Part shown: positions 31,589-44,382 of the stretch, in pieces
Numbering within the stretch: the stretch's first letter is position 1
Layout: every line of letters starts with the position of its first letter
NCBI GenBank assembly: GCA_030068075.1
Contig: CM057826.1
Location: 95,965,804 to 96,029,803, forward strand
Reading direction: 5' to 3'
Length of the DNA stretch: 64,000 nt
Source of the DNA: Paguma larvata
Taxonomy: Eukaryota > Chordata > Mammalia > Carnivora > Viverridae
Notes under the pieces: model-generated
Database searches by the model: none
Seen by the model: the letters and a program-made list of their open reading frames with translations, nothing else
What the model was told of the DNA's origin: nothing
Translations under genes and position numbers: made by a program

Positions 31589-32484
31589 TGGGCAAATTTC
31601 CATGTTAGTAAATAGTTATATCCTTTTCAGAGTCACGCAGAATCTGAGTGCATGGCTGGGTTATTGTGTTTTTAATCAATTCTTGATTTAGGGTGGGGCA
31701 TTTGCATTGTTTTCTTGTGAGGTATTTTGCTGTTATTTCTGCTTTTTGTTTGTTTTAGTTTTGTTTTGCTATTATAAACAATATTGGAATAAACCATCGG
31801 AACCAAGATTTTTATGAGAGGAACTGTCTCCTAAGGATATATTTCTAAAAATAAATTTGCTGAGTCAATGTATCTACTCCTGATGCACACTACCAACGGC
31901 TCCTCCAAATCACCCTTAAGCCGTGAGTGCTTCAGAGCATTTCTCTCTAGTCCTTCATTAACACTAGGCATTACCATTAAAACAGAAAAAAAAAATCATT
32001 GTTCAATCTGGTAAATAGAAAATGGTATCTACCTGTCTTAATCTGTTTAAATTATGAGTACGTTTGAATATTTTCATCTTTCCTTGCACATCTAAATTTC
32101 TTCTTTGGCCCCTTTTCTATGAGGAGTTCTTTTTCTTAAATATGTGTAAGAGCCATTTGGATATCAAGGCTATTAAATTGTCCCCAGTTTGCCTTTTTTA
32201 ACTGTTTTAAAGTTTTTTATTTTTAACTTTTATCCCTTTACCTTTTAATAGTGGTTTGGTGGTATACAACTCTTATTTTTTACTTACTTCTCATTTCTTT
32301 ATTTTGCTTAGTTGGTGGCATACAACTTTTAAATCTTAGTCAAATCTTTTTCTCTATGGTTTTAACTTTTCATGTCATACACTGAAAGCTTTTCCCCAAG
32401 TTAAAGTTATATAAATATTTACCTGTTTTTTCTAGTCCTTTTATGTTTTTCTTTTTTATATAATTACATATTTGTGGCTAATTC

Positions 32485-32755
32485 ACTTTGAAAGCATAAA
32501 TCAGATCATGCCACTCTGCTCCTTAAATCCTTTCCTGTCTCTCTGCTGCCTATAAGATTAAGTTCAAGTTCCTTCAAGTTCCTTTGTTCACAGTCTTTTT
32601 TACTTTTTCCCTGAAAATATCCTCTAGGAGTCCCCTTCTCCTTCTCTACATAGCCTATAGCTTCAGGTTTCATGAGAATAGGGACCAAGACTGGTTTGAT
32701 CATGCCAGCACCCATAATGTCTGGAAGAAAATAGATATTCAGTAATAATTTGGTA
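32485..32755 (+). repeat. L2 LINE relic
   Basis: AATCAGATCATGCCACTCTG, CTCCTTAAATCCTTTCCTGT, ATAAGATTAAGTTCAAGTTC, GAATAGGGACCAAGACTGGT and ATTCAGTAATAATTTGG follow the L2 3' order from ORF end to terminus. Confidence 0.65.
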
Positions 32756-33020
32756 AAAGAAGGGTCAAAACAAATGTTACCTTCCCTGGGAAGCCTCTTC
32801 CCATGCCTTTAGGCAGACTCTGCTCTCCTAAAGTATTCCTAAAACAGGTCATTCTGATCACTGTTCTGTTATGTCAGACTATGTCATTGCATTGTATTAA
32901 AAGTCACTGGACCCACATCTATCTGTCACTGGGACCCAATTCTCATCTTATCCCTTACTCCTCAGTAAGAATGAGAAAGCAGCAGGCACTCAATATATAC
33001 TGTTGATTCAGATAAATGAA
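32756..33020 (+). repeat. Second L2 LINE relic, same orientation
   Basis: AATGTTACCTTCCCTGGGAA, GCCTCTTCCCATGCCTTTAG and CAGCAGGCACTCAATATATA, ending in AAATGAATT, form another L2 3' end. The preceding copy already ends in L2-terminal sequence, so these are two elements. Confidence 0.6.
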
Positions 33021-33346
33021 TTCTGAGGAGATGCCCTGGCTTGCACTTCTACCTTGCATGTGCCCAAATGTGTCCTTGAATTTAGAAATAAAGACCCGGA
33101 GAGTCTTTTAAAAAGACAACTAAATGATTAGGTGACAATGTGTGGATGCTCCCAGGTGCAAGCTAGGACCATGGGTATGGGACCAAACAGTGCACTATGA
33201 ACATCATGTCTCAAAGCAATGGTGAAGCCTTGGCAGTAAGGTCTTCTGGCACCCCCACCTGGGAACTATCCATCAATGCCTTTAAGGCTCAAAGTATTAT
33301 GGCTGGCCCCAAAGACTTTCCCTGGATGGATTTAAAAGACAAAGCA
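33021..33346. other. Unique sequence
   Basis: No repeat is recognised. The 61-codon ORF at 33197-33382 runs into the next SINE and has no domain. Confidence 0.45.
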
Positions 33347-33571
33347 GGGGCACCTGGGTGGCTCAGTCAGTTAGGCATCTAACTTCAGCTCCGGTCATGA
33401 TCTCATGGTCCATGATTTGAGCCCTGCATCAGGCTCTGTACCGACAACTCCAGAGCCTGGAGCCTGTTTCAAATTCTGTGTCTCCCTCTCTTTCTGCCCA
33501 TCTCCACTCGTACTCTGTCTCTGTCTCTGTCTCTCTTTCTCAAAAATAAAATAAAAACATAAAAACATTTT
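33347..33571 (+). repeat. CAN SINE
   Basis: GGGGCACCTGGGTGGCTCAG, AACTTCAGCTCCGGTCATGA, GCCCTGCATCAGGCTCTGTA, a CTCTGTCTCTGTCTCTGTCT tract and an A-rich tail. Imperfect duplications TTAAAAGACAAAGCA before and TTAAGACAAAACA after. Confidence 0.95.
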
Positions 33572-35111
33572 TTAAGACAAAACAAAACTAATTTAAAAAC
33601 TCTGGAATGTATAAAGAATAATCATAAGCTAACCATCTATTCTTCAAAAATATCGTATCTGAAGAATTCATATATTCCAACGGATAATGAAAGCAAGTTA
33701 CTCATATTATTCCTCTTGGCTGCTTTAACTTAGCTATGATATGGCTTATGATATGGCTATTCCCTGTCTTTCTACATATTTTCTTTCCTTTTTGATATTT
33801 AATGGCTTTATTATAGGTCTCCTTTTCATTACAAGCCACTGCAAATCCCTTTTGACAGTAGAGTATGCATTATAAATAATTTAAAAACATTTTTTAAACT
33901 ATTTCTTCCACCTCGATTCCCTCTGCCCACAGGGCTCCATGCATGAACTACATATATTGAGGCTTTTACCAAGAAATAGCAGTGAAGACCTTTAAGAAAG
34001 CTATATTACTAACTCATTCCACTTAGTAGCTTGGACAGAATTAGAATTTTCTTCAGATGACATCCATGATCATAATCTTTGACATTAAACTAACCTTGGC
34101 CATGTCCTTTTACCACCGCAAGGTTCAGTTTTCTTCTCTGCAAAGCAATAATGCAGGTGGGTCTATATGATCTCTAAGGTCCCTTCCTCCCCTAGAACTA
34201 TATCTAATCATCTTTTTCAAGACGATAGAAACGAAGAGACCACCCAGGCAGAGAAGAGAGAGCTCTCTTGCCTCCAGTCTGGCTCTGTAACCCTATCTTC
34301 TGTCAGTCACCCTTCTACAGATAAGGAGTGGGGGAGTAAATTCCCAGCCCAAACACACAAACACACCAGGACCGCAAGGGCACCTGTGTTATGCCATGCG
34401 CACCAGCTTCCCCTGACAAAGGAGCCAGACTATAAGCCAGCTAAGTATTACCTAACTGGATAGAGAGTGTGATGGACTGCTTGGTAATGACATTGTACTT
34501 TCATTTATTTACCCAAGAGGCTACTAGCAATGGGTTAATTTGGTGGTCCTACAAAAGAAAGTCTTGAGTTTTAATTGTCACATATGAGGCTTTCAAGCAG
34601 AAGTGTTTTGGAACTGAGAGTCTATTTACACTGGTCTTACCCAAGGGTGAGATGAACCCTACCAAAGACAATTTTCTGTTCCTAAGGGACATTGCATGCC
34701 CTCCAGCCTTCACAAGTGCCTGGTTACTGTAAGTCCACCAAAGACCCAATAAAGTATCTGTTAACAGGACAGGAACCACACCCTCCTGGCTTTCACTGAG
34801 GAATCCTAGGTCTGGACCAGGGCATGATTGTTAGGGGTGACAGGAGGGGGGGAGGTTGGGGCAGGCTGCTAACTCCCCCACACATGGCAACACAAGGAAC
34901 CTGAATGAGGGAAGAGTGGAAGCGAGCATCCCAGTGGTTATTTAGCTCACCTTTCACCTTCCAGATAAATTGTAACACATGCTACATGGCTTACATCCTT
35001 CACTCTGAGACTTTCATATGGCTCGAGGAACAAGCCCACCCTACCAGACTGAACTTGGGACAAAGGACATAGGTTAACAAGTGCTTAAGCAGACCAAAGA
35101 TACAAACAGAC
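33572..35111. other. Unique sequence
   Basis: About 1.5 kb has no recognised repeat or gene. The 98-codon ORF at 34167-34463 (+) and two - strand ORFs near 34.6-35.0 kb show no domains. Confidence 0.45.
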
Positions 35112-35300
35112 AAGAAGTTAGCCTCATGGTTAAGAGCAAAGACTGTGGCCCTAGACTTGGCTTTGTAGCCTAGTTATGTGAGCTTGGGTCAAGGGCTTAA
35201 CCTCTCCCTGTTTCAATTCCCTCATTAAAGAAATAGTGCTCTTGTGACAATAAGTAGATAAAGAGAACAGTGCCTAGCACAGAATAAGTCCTCTAAAGTT
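35112..35300 (+). repeat. MIR SINE relic
   Basis: CCTCATGGTTAAGAGCAAAG, TAGTTATGTGAGCTTGGGTC, AGGGCTTAACCTCTCCCTGT and ACAGTGCCTAGCACAGAATA give the full MIR order from the tRNA-like head to the terminus. Confidence 0.85.
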
Positions 35301-36185
35301 ACTCATTTTATATACATCAAATAAGCCCATATCACCACCTTTGTCCCCCTAGATGAAACTCGTAGAATAATTCATATTGATATTCACATTTAATGCTTTC
35401 AATTTTTGTTCTCCTTTCAGGACTTCCTTTGGTGGTGTTCATTTTGATGATATCTGCTAGAATAATAATGCCGGCAGTTGATGGGGTTGGGAGGGCAGGT
35501 CATGAGGGCGGGAGAAATAACAGCCAGAAAGTCTCTTACAGATATCTTTGAAAGAATGTATGAGTATTCAACAATGATTAGACTTTACTTATAAAACACG
35601 CAATATTGCTTTATATCGTTTTTGCATCAAGGCAAGGTAAACTTAGTCATCAGGCTTAAGAGTGAAATCATTATCAAAAAATTCCGATTATTTAGTTTTG
35701 GTACTTTTGTGCATTTGCTCATTTTCACATGTATCTGACCCCACTCATGTGTTATATCAAGTGACAGGAAGTATGCATATGCTTCTAAATTAATAATAAT
35801 ATCCAAAACATGCACCTTTTTTTTTTCCTAGCAGGAATATTATCTGCCCAAGCAGATCCACTGCTCGTCCTGACTTAATTTTTTTTAATCCAGAATTTTG
35901 GATAAAATTATGATTCAGAAGGGTTGATCACTACACTTAGTAACCAACTTATGCTTAACCGCGTCTTGAGCCATGAATGCAGGAACTTTAATTTGCAAGC
36001 CCCTCTCTCCATAGCTAACCATGTGTAGGGATGTTAGAAAGCCGAGTGCACTCCCACACTAATATGGAAGAAAAGTTTTTAGAAGAGGTTGCTAATTAGT
36101 AAATGAACCATCGGAGAGCTCCCCATCACATTCAGTCTGGGCAGATTAACGTCCATTCACAAAGATACCCACCCCTTCCTATGTC
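35301..36185. other. Unique sequence
   Basis: No repeat or gene is recognised. Short T and A runs lie near 35818 and 35880. Confidence 0.45.
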
Positions 36186-36345
36186 CCAGAGTTGCACTGT
36201 CCAATAGATTCATGGGGATATGGAGCACTAGACATGTAACAAATGCCACTAAGGAAATCTGAATCTTAGTCTGATTTAATTTTAATTAAATTCATAGAGC
36301 ACATGTAGCTAGTGGCTACCATATTATACAACATAGATATAAGAA
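36186..36345. mobile_element. hAT-type DNA transposon relic
   Basis: AGTTGCACTGTCCAATAGAT, AGCACATGTAGCTAGTGGCT and ACCATATTATACAACATAGA match the family seen at 13675 and 20306, with its TGTCCAATA-type end on one side and the complementary GGCTACCATATT end on the other. Confidence 0.75.
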
Positions 36346-37664
36346 CATTTCCACTCAAATCTCCATAACCAGATAAAAGGCTGGAGCTACTCCTTGATAA
36401 TATAAAAGTCAGAAACTGCAAATACCATAGGTCAAAAATCTTTATCAGATTTCTTTATTGCTTTCAAATAGGCAGTGAGCATTATACCCCAAGATAATCA
36501 GTCATTATACCCCAAGACCATAAACAACTTGAGGACAGAGTTAAGCTTGGGAAAGAATTTTTCCTTTATTTTCTAGTACCTAGAATTTTCTGATGGTAAA
36601 CTGACTTCCCCCATAAACTGGTTTTTAGATCAAAGTATCCAAAAATGAATATGCAAATACATTGTCAGTGATTTCAATTCAGGAAAAAGCTGCAACAGAA
36701 TCTCATTACTCTGAATGACACAGAACAATCCTTTGCACATAGGCCATTCCCTGTCTCTCTCTCTTCCACGCGATTCCCGTTAACAGATTTTCCTTTGGTC
36801 GCCTGAACAATACGTGAGTGACTCACTGTTTTGAATATTTTGCTGCCGAACTACGTTGAAGGGCATAAGATGGGACGGTGGTAGGAATGGGCTGAAAATG
36901 GGAGGAATCGCTAATATGTGCCTTGTTTGCAGCTTTTCATTTCAGTAGTTTAAAAAGTAATTAAGGAAAGGAATGAGGGTCCTGACTAGGTAGAATTCAA
37001 TTCTCCGCTTTTAATGGGTTCAGAGTATGAGGAAGCATAAGGGTAATCCATCAACGCATTACTGCCATCACCAGAGTTGTCCGTATTTCAGAAAGTGTTC
37101 ATTTCCTTCACCAGGACACAGGCCTCTGTGTGCTGATTTGGGTGTCAAGAAATACAAAAAAGATGAAAGGAGAGAATTGGAAGCAGCAGCTCTCAGATCA
37201 GTGCTGGAAAACGTCTGCTCTGGATTCCGTGGGTCTTTGCTTCTTGTGAGTCCAGACACCTGTCACTGGACTATGTGGCTGTGGGTGGCCCTATTTGTAG
37301 GATTTCCAAGCTTATCTGACCCTAGATAAACTTTGGTGCCTTTTAAGGGTCAGTTTAGGGGATGAACCAAAGAGTGAGAAAAAGTGTTTCCTAAAGAATT
37401 AATAAGTCAGAGTCCTTTGATGTTTTAAGAGTGTGGTTAGAGCTTAATGCGGCTATATCAGGAGGAACGCTCTCTCATCAACGGGATGTGGCAAACCACT
37501 CATAAACCACTTACAAAGAGTCAAACCATCAATAATGAGATGGATTTGTAGTCAAGGTTATGAGTCACTCATATGGATGCCAGGTAGAGGCCAATGCTGG
37601 GCCCTCAGTGACACAGATATGAAGAGTAAGTTTAAAGCATGGCTTTTAGGAAAATTCTACAAAA
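36346..37664. other. Mostly unique sequence
   Basis: CATTATACCCCAAGA occurs at 36480-36494 and again at 36503-36517. The 36740-36960 part, with TCACTGTTTTGAATATTTTG and AAAAAGTAATTAAGG, could be conserved. The 100-codon ORF at 37027-37329 (+) shows no domain and has an overlapping - strand ORF. Confidence 0.45.
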
Positions 37665-37895
37665 TAATAGCAACCATTTATTGAGCACGTGGTGTACTTT
37701 CCACATATTATCTCTAATCCTTCCCACACCCACTCTTGACGGGTTCCATTATTTCCCCTCTCTCCCAGGTGAAGGAATTAAAGCCCAGAAAGGATAAAAA
37801 CCTCGCCCAAGATGACATAGATAGAAAGAGACCAAGCTAAAATTGGAACTCAGATTATTCTGGCCCCGGGAGCCTGAGGTCGTTCTGTTTCTCTA
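37665..37895 (-). repeat. MIR SINE relic
   Basis: AGCAACCATTTATTGAGCAC, TTCCATTATTTCCCCTCTCT, AAGCCCAGAAAGGATAAAAA, CCTCGCCCAAGATGACATAG and AATTGGAACTCAGATTATTC follow the complement of MIR. Confidence 0.8.
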
Positions 37896-38264
37896 AGACA
37901 GGTCACAGAGAGCTGCATGTTTGTCATGCTTCCTGGCATGAGTATCCAAGGGCAAAAGAAAGAAAGTCAAGGATATGGCCAGATTCCTTGCCTTAAGGCC
38001 TGCATGGAAAGGACAGAAAACTAAAGGCCAGAGCTAAGCGGCCTGGAGTCATCTACTACAACAAGTGACAATGGGGCCAATCTGGTACTTACTCAAACTT
38101 TAAAAGGAATTTATCTGGAGTCCTTGTTAGCCGAGTGTGACTTTGGCCAACCAACTATTAAACCATGGGACAAGAGATGAAAGGGCTTTTTGTCTCATTT
38201 TGGCCTCATTAAAATTTCAGGTGATTAGCCACAAAGAAAGATATAAGCACATAAACATTTTTCC
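37896..38264. other. Unique sequence
   Basis: No repeat or gene is recognised. Confidence 0.5.
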
Positions 38265-38590
38265 TTAGCAATACTACTTTCAGTAATTCTGTATATTCAG
38301 TATACAGATGTACTTGTATATGTGCTAAAGGATGAATATACAAGATTACCCCTTGAAGTATTTTGTAATCATAAAAAATAGGGAACAAACCAAATTTTCA
38401 TCAGTAGGACCCTGATTCAATTAATTAAAGGACATCCATATAATGGACTTCTAAATAACTGTAAAAAAGAATGAGGAAGATCCCTATAACTTGATACGGA
38501 AAGATCTCTAATATGTAGAGTTAAATGAAAAAAGGAAAGTGTTAAATGAGAGTTATAATATGCCAACTTCTGTATGAAAACAGGAAGAAG
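38265..38590 (+). repeat. L1M 3' region
   Basis: AAACCAAATTTTCATCAGTA, GGACCCTGATTCAATTAATT, CATCCATATAATGGACTTCT, AAAAAAGAATGAGGAAGATC and GATACGGAAAGATCTCTAAT follow the well-known L1M 3' segment in order. Confidence 0.8.
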
Positions 38591-38699
38591 AAAAGAATCT
38601 GATATTTCCTCGAAGAACATGAGGCCCAAGAGTCACATACTCTTTCAACTGAGCCGGGGAGGAGCTCCTGGGACTGTGGTCTTCTCTCTAATAAAGAAG

Positions 38700-38882
38700 A
38701 ACACCAGATTCTCAGGCAAATGGGCTGGATCCAAATGCTGATTTTCCCAATTCCTAGCTGGGTCAAGTTCTCAGACTCTCAGTTTTCTCTTTCAAAATGA
38801 AATAAATGGAAGTAAATAACAATATCACTGTGTTGAGGGTTGACCAGGATAATGTGCAAAGTTAATGCTAAAATAGTTCCAG
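38700..38882 (+). repeat. MIR SINE relic
   Basis: GGGCTGGATCCAAATGCTGA, AATTCCTAGCTGGGTCAAGT, TCTCAGTTTTCTCTTTCAAA and TTGACCAGGATAATGTGCAA. It ends where the next SINE begins. Confidence 0.65.
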
Positions 38883-38885
38883 TAT

Positions 38886-39100
38886 GGGGCACCTAGGTGA
38901 CTCAGTTGGTTAAGTGTTGGACTTTGGCTCAGGGCATGATCTCACAGTCCATGAGTTCAAGCCACATGCCAGGCTCTGGGCTGACAGCTCAAAGCCTGGG
39001 GCCTGCTTCACATTCTGTGTCTCCTTCTCCTTCTGCCCCTCCCCAGCTTGCACTCTGTCTCTGTCTCTCTCAAAAATAAACATCAAAAAAATTTTTTAAA
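38886..39100 (+). repeat. CAN SINE
   Basis: GGGGCACCTAGGTGACTCAG, TTGGCTCAGGGCATGATCTC, GACAGCTCAAAGCCTGGGGC and CAAAAATAAACATCAAAAAA. Approximate flanks ATAGTTCCAGTATG and AACAGTCCCAATAC. Confidence 0.95.
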
Positions 39101-40999
39101 TGAAACAGTCCCAATACATATTACTTGTTGCCATTCCAAGCAAAAGAACTCAGGGCTTAGGGTAAAGGCCTTGCTAAATATGATGAACCTAAGCTTCAGA
39201 GTACCCTCTTTCCCCATCTTTTGGCTTTGAATTTCACCTTATGTAAGAAGTCTTGTCAGCATGGACTTGAGACACAAGGAAGTGGCTCTCCTATACCTCC
39301 CATCTCAGTGTTACAGCCAGCCTTACCCCCTCATCTCTGGAGGAACCCGTCTTTACTCCTGGCCATTGGTTCTATTTTGTAGTGTGAACAATTGTGAAAG
39401 TAAAGCAAATGGGTGTCAGATTCTAAGTCCCAGGAAGCCATCTTTTTGGCAATGCACTGGTGTCTCAACCTTCTCTGCTATAAATGATTTTGATGACAAG
39501 GACACATCTTTGAGGAGAAAAAGCCAGTGGTCACTGTTGATGACATGGATGCAATAAACTGTAAGTTGATGCACAGGTCTCTAATCTCCTGGCCATGGGA
39601 TGTTAAACGGAAAAGAACTTCCTCAAGACTGCATCTGGATTTATGAAGCTGAAAATATCAAGCTCAGCTGCCTGTTGTCACTTCTGGCAGTCCCTGCCAC
39701 CTATGTACGGCTTGTGACAGACTTTGCGGGGCTGTGCTCCTGAAACATGGCCCCCTTAGTTCTTTATAATGACTCTTCTTCTGTACCAACACACACTGGG
39801 AGGGAATCGTGTCAGCCTTTCTCACAGATGATTCAATTTAGCAGTTAAGCTTCACTCAGAATTCTCTCAGTGGCCACCATCCTAAATCTAGATAATTCCG
39901 TTCTCTCCCCTGCTATGCAAGAAGGGCCATGAGTTTCTGACACTTAAACCTCCCTTTCTCTCCTCTCCTCTCTTCCTTGATCTTTTCCTCTTCGTTCCCA
40001 GTGCTGAGAAGAGTTTTCTCTGCCTTGGTGATTTGAACAAAGCAATACTTCAGGTCCGGTTACCCCAAACAACTGGTTACCCCAGGGTTCAAACCGGTCC
40101 CTGGTATCTCCACAAATGAGCAAGAACTGGACCATTTCTTTTCCCAAGTCATGGTTATTTTGCCTTTTCTCCTGCTTTGCCCCTTCTCCCCCATTATAGC
40201 CCTCAGATTCTGAAACCAGGACAACTGAGACTCCGCCTGCTCCCCAGGTAAGGAGTTGGGGACTTCACTGCGCTTATGCACCTTCAGTCCTTGCTCTGAC
40301 CACTTCCTGACACCTCTTGTACTGGCCTTAAGGCACACATGCATGGCCATTAAAAGAAAAAAAAAAAAACTAAAGACAGTCGAAGCATTTATTTTGCAGT
40401 TATGACGACAAGTCTGCAACTCCGTTCTAAACAATAAAGTCTCCAGTTCATACCCCTGACTTAGATTTTTAAAATATGATTATTTTCAAGCCCTGATAAT
40501 TGCCCACATTTATTGAATGAGTACTAAGAGCCATGCACTCTTCGAAGGACTGGTCTCAGGTGAAGTTCCCTAGCAAAGCCTGAGATGCGAACTCCTTGCA
40601 AGCCAGAGAGTACTTTTATGGAGGAAAAACAAGTACAGAGGTGAGAGGAGCAGGGCAAGGAAAGAAGCCAGTCAGAGTGTGGTTTCTAAAGAAGTCTAGT
40701 CCCAGCATGATCCCACTGGACCTCTGGATGCTGAATCGTATCCCAGCATTGGTCCCTTCCAGAAGTGATGGTGCTGGCTCTTAGATCCCCGAATCAATCC
40801 ATAATTGGCTACAGGCCACCTCTGGTGTGATAAAGTGGTGGAAAGGACAAATCAAGCATCACCAGCAAGACAGGTATGAGTTGCAGCCCAAACCTGTGAC
40901 AGGTGTGGGTGCCTATGAAAGGGTCTTCTTGGCACAGGAACGGGATGTACTATAGTACTTAAACAAGATTAAACTCTGTATTCTCCACACCGTTTGAGC
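39101..40999. other. Mostly unique sequence
   Basis: No gene is recognised. A short MIR-like piece (CACATTTATTGAATGAGTAC) lies at 40506-40525 and an A-rich run at about 40355-40370. ORFs of 98 codons (39261-39557, +) and 124 codons (40060-40434, -) have no domain; the latter starts past and runs through the A-rich run. Confidence 0.45.
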
Positions 41000-41120
41000 A
41001 AGGGCACTATTACTACTATCCCTATTTTACAGAAGAGGAATCTGAAACATGGAGAGCAAGTAAATTGATGAAGATCACATAAAACTGTGATTAAAAACAA
41101 GACCATGCCACTCTGTGCCC
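41000..41120 (-). repeat. MIR SINE fragment
   Basis: CTATCCCTATTTTACAGAAG, AGGAATCTGAAACATGGAGA and ATTGATGAAGATCACATAAA follow the complement of the MIR centre. Confidence 0.65.
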
Positions 41121-42000
41121 AGCCTCCTTACGAAGCTTCTCATCACATGGGAAGACCTGAAGCAGCATAAGTGGGCAATTTCTTGTCCTTAGATACTCAC
41201 CAAGTCACTTCCATTAGCAGTCACATCCACTCATGCAAAATGACCCTACCATTTCACAAAGAAATAGTAACTATTTTTCATTACTGCAACATAGAGATTG
41301 GCCAACACTTTGGAAAACAGGATAAAGACTTGTTAGCAAGGCTACTGTGCCCAAAGCATACATTTCCCAACAAGACTATATTTCTTACTCCATTTTTTAT
41401 TTTAAACCACAGCTCACTGTATTTTACTAAATCTATATTTCTCATAATTTTAAGCAATAGATGAGTTGTAAAGCCTAAATCAAAAATTAAAGACAGTAGG
41501 AAACAAACTCCTCATATATGTTTTATAATAATGGTTTTTAAATCTCGTAGAGAAGTTCATGTCTCACTTCCTATGTTTACAATCATGTTTGGCCATTTTC
41601 TTTCTCCTGACATCTTCAATTTAACATAAAAGACAAGACATCTAGTGCTGTGGTTGTGTAAATGGTATGGAACACAACTTGATATCCAAGAAAATGTGTC
41701 AAGAACACAGAATAATGGACATCTGTGAAGGGTGCAGAACATATTTCTGTCACTCAGACTAACGACGTGCCCCTTAAAAAGCTGGGCATGTGGAGCAAGG
41801 CCAAGGTTAGGAAACCACTCCCTCCAGTAAACCAAAGGGAAAAATGCCTTTCATATTACCATTTCACCAAACAGCTCCTTGCTTTTCTCATTATTAATAA
41901 TGCCATAATACTACCTGCAAATAATACAAACTCTAAGAAACATACCTATTTCATCTATTTCTCCTACTCCCCCAATTTTTTTTATAAAAAAAGAATTTTA
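41121..42000. other. Unique sequence
   Basis: No repeat or gene is recognised. ORFs of 92-103 codons on both strands overlap and have no domain; one runs into the next SINE. Confidence 0.45.
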
Positions 42001-42216
42001 GGGGCACGTGGTTGGCTCAGTTGGTTGGGCCTCTGACTTGGGTTCAGGTCACGATCTCACGATTTGTAGGTTTGAGCCCCGTGTCGGGCTCTGTGCTGAC
42101 ATCCTGGAACCCCGAGTCTGCTTCAGATTCTGTGTTTCTCTCTCTCTCTCTCTCTCTCTGCCCCTCCCCTGCTCATGCTCTGTGTATCTCAAAAAATAAA
42201 TATTTTTTTAAAATGT
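42001..42216 (+). repeat. CAN SINE
   Basis: GGGGCACGTGGTTGGCTCAG, TTCAGGTCACGATCTCACGA, GAGCCCCGTGTCGGGCTCTG, a (TC)n run of about 20 bases at 42139-42158 and an AAAAAATAAATATT tail. Flanks AAGAATTTTA and AAGAGGATTTTA. Confidence 0.95.
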
Positions 42217-43094
42217 TAAGAGGATTTTAAAAATCAAACCCTAAAGCTTCCCACTACAGAAGATTTGTGCTCTGTTTACCATTATTCTTTAAGATCTAGA
42301 CAATCTCTCTAGGAAGCCCAGCCCATGTGTTTCCTGCAGTCTTGGCTGAGCTCAGCAAAGCCTAGGATTTCACTAGGTGTTAGGTAGTAAGATCTACTGT
42401 GACAGTGTGGACTTCCTCTCAGGGGATCTATTAGTAGATCAGAATACCTAGCAAACTTTCATAAAAATGGTCCCAGAGGATCCAAGAAGGTTAATTCAGA
42501 GTCCGTGTGGCTATGAGGGACCAGCTGAAATAAATCAGCTGAAAGCTCGCGTGGGACCCTTAGCTTAGATAAGCAAAAGCTAGGAAGGGAAGGAAAGAAA
42601 TAAGGTCTATTTTCTGACTCTCAGAGGGGAGGGAGGAAGTTGACTAATTAAATTTGGAATCCAGGTGAGGGAAAAGACTATGATTTGGCTAACCCAGGAA
42701 GGAAGTAAATTTGTTGGAAAATTAGAATACTGAAACTCTAATTTAACCTTCGGTCCTTTTTGAATGCTTGAAAGTGGAGAGATTGGTGGCAGAATAAAGC
42801 AGATGCCTCTGTATTTGAGATTCTCAAGGCTACATAGGTGCCGCCATGTTGCTTGCATTAGTAAAAGAAGAGTCTTGGTTGGATCACATCCAAGGCAGTC
42901 TGGTTGCCAGAATACCCAGAGGCCTTTGTTATAAAGTGTTCCTTTGTCCCAGGGCCTTCCATCCCACCCTCTCATCTCCTCCTAGGCCCCACAGCATCAA
43001 TCATCCCCTCTCTTCTTACCTCTTTAATCTTTCCCTTTCCACTGGCTGCTTCCCCTTGGTCTACACACTCATTCTGCTTCCCCAGATCCTAAAA
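42217..43094. other. Unique sequence
   Basis: No repeat or gene is recognised. A 122-codon ORF (42607-42975, -) and a 106-codon ORF (42846-43166, +) overlap on opposite strands, and neither has a domain. Confidence 0.45.
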
Positions 43095-44382
43095 CAACAA
43101 CAAAACCCTCCCATGAACTTGTTTTCCTCTCAAGTTATTGTCCCATTTTCTTCCTGTCACCACTAAACACCTGCTTCCTCTACTTCCTCATCTATTTATT
43201 CTTGACTCTGCAACTTGGATCCTACTCCACTTTGGGAAGCACGCTTTTGAAGGTTTCATTCAACACATCCAATGGCCTCTCCCTCTCTGCTTCTCTGGCA
43301 GTTAACACTATGAATCACTCTTTTCCTAGAACCTTCTTCATTAGTTTTCAATGCTGTCATTAACAACATTCAACTGCCTCTCCATTGTCTCCTAGACCAC
43401 AATTTCTGAGTCTTCTTTGCTGGCTCTTCTTCCACCAACCACCTAATGTAGACATTCCCCTAAAGTTCTTTGCTTACATCCCTCTCTCCTCACTTTTCTT
43501 CTACCTTGATGAAGTCATCTACTCTCTTACTGTCCACAATCTTCCATATGTTCCACACAGACATATATACCCAGACTCAGTCTCTCTTCTGGATCCAGGC
43601 TTGCAGTGTGTGAGCTACTAGATAACTTGTGGGTGACCCAAACTCAACAGGTACAAAACCAAAGTCCTTCTCTTCCTTGTTAAATCCTTCTTCTTCCTAA
43701 ATCCCATAACTCTTCTTCAGTCATTGGTACTGAGACTCCATTCCTTAGGGCTATCTTTGACTTGTTCCTCTCCCTCATCTATCACATGCAACTTAATAAT
43801 AAAATCTTGATGATATCCCCTGCACTTTATCTTTCATATCTGAGTCCTTCTTCCTGCCTCCAACGGCCTAGTTTAGGCTTCCAGAACACCTCTTTATCAA
43901 TTAAAGAATGTAAAAAATCAGCCAGCCAACTGGTCTTCTCATTTCTCTTCTCTTCCTCTAATTTGCCTCACACTTAAATATAAAGCATCAGGTCATTGAA
44001 TTGATGACATTTTCCCATCCTCAAAAACATTTGTTGGCCCCGTTTTTTATAGAATAAGTTCAACTTCCTCATCCAGGTCTTTTAGAAACCAAAGTCCAAC
44101 ATTTCCTCCTATCACTCTCCCTTCCCCAATACATACACCCTCATTCTCAGCTTGCTGAATGTACTCTGCAGTTTTTTTCTCACTTTTTATTAATTTATCT
44201 ATGTGAAAACACATCCTCTGGTTGCAGTTTGCTGAAGGCTTAGCCATACTTCTAGGCTTTTCTTAAATACTACTTCATAGTCACTCCAGATAGCACCCTC
44301 CTTTACCTCACTCCCCCAAATAATTCATTATTCTCTCCCTCCTCTATACCTAACATCATAACTTTTTATTTCTGTTATAACA

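Larger units (their letters stand above)
31285..32470 (-). repeat. L1M relic, reversed
   Basis: TTTTGCTATTATAAACAATA, TTTCTAAAAATAAATTTGCT, GAGTCAATGTATCTACTCCT, TTCATTAACACTAGGCATTA and GGTGGCATACAACTTTTAAA read as the complement of a degraded L1 3' region and ORF2 end. A short SINE and an AT microsatellite interrupt it. The boundaries are approximate. Confidence 0.55.

Noticed and set aside
40060..40434. 124-codon ORF on the - strand
   Set aside because: It crosses an A-rich run (poly-F stretch in the product), has no domain and no neighbours that support a gene.
42607..42975. 122-codon ORF on the - strand
   Set aside because: It overlaps a + strand ORF over part of its length and neither shows a domain; probably chance.
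43385..43980. ORFs of 70-80 codons rich in S, F, L and P
   Set aside because: They come from the C/T-rich strand of the L2 relic; the true L2 frame is broken.
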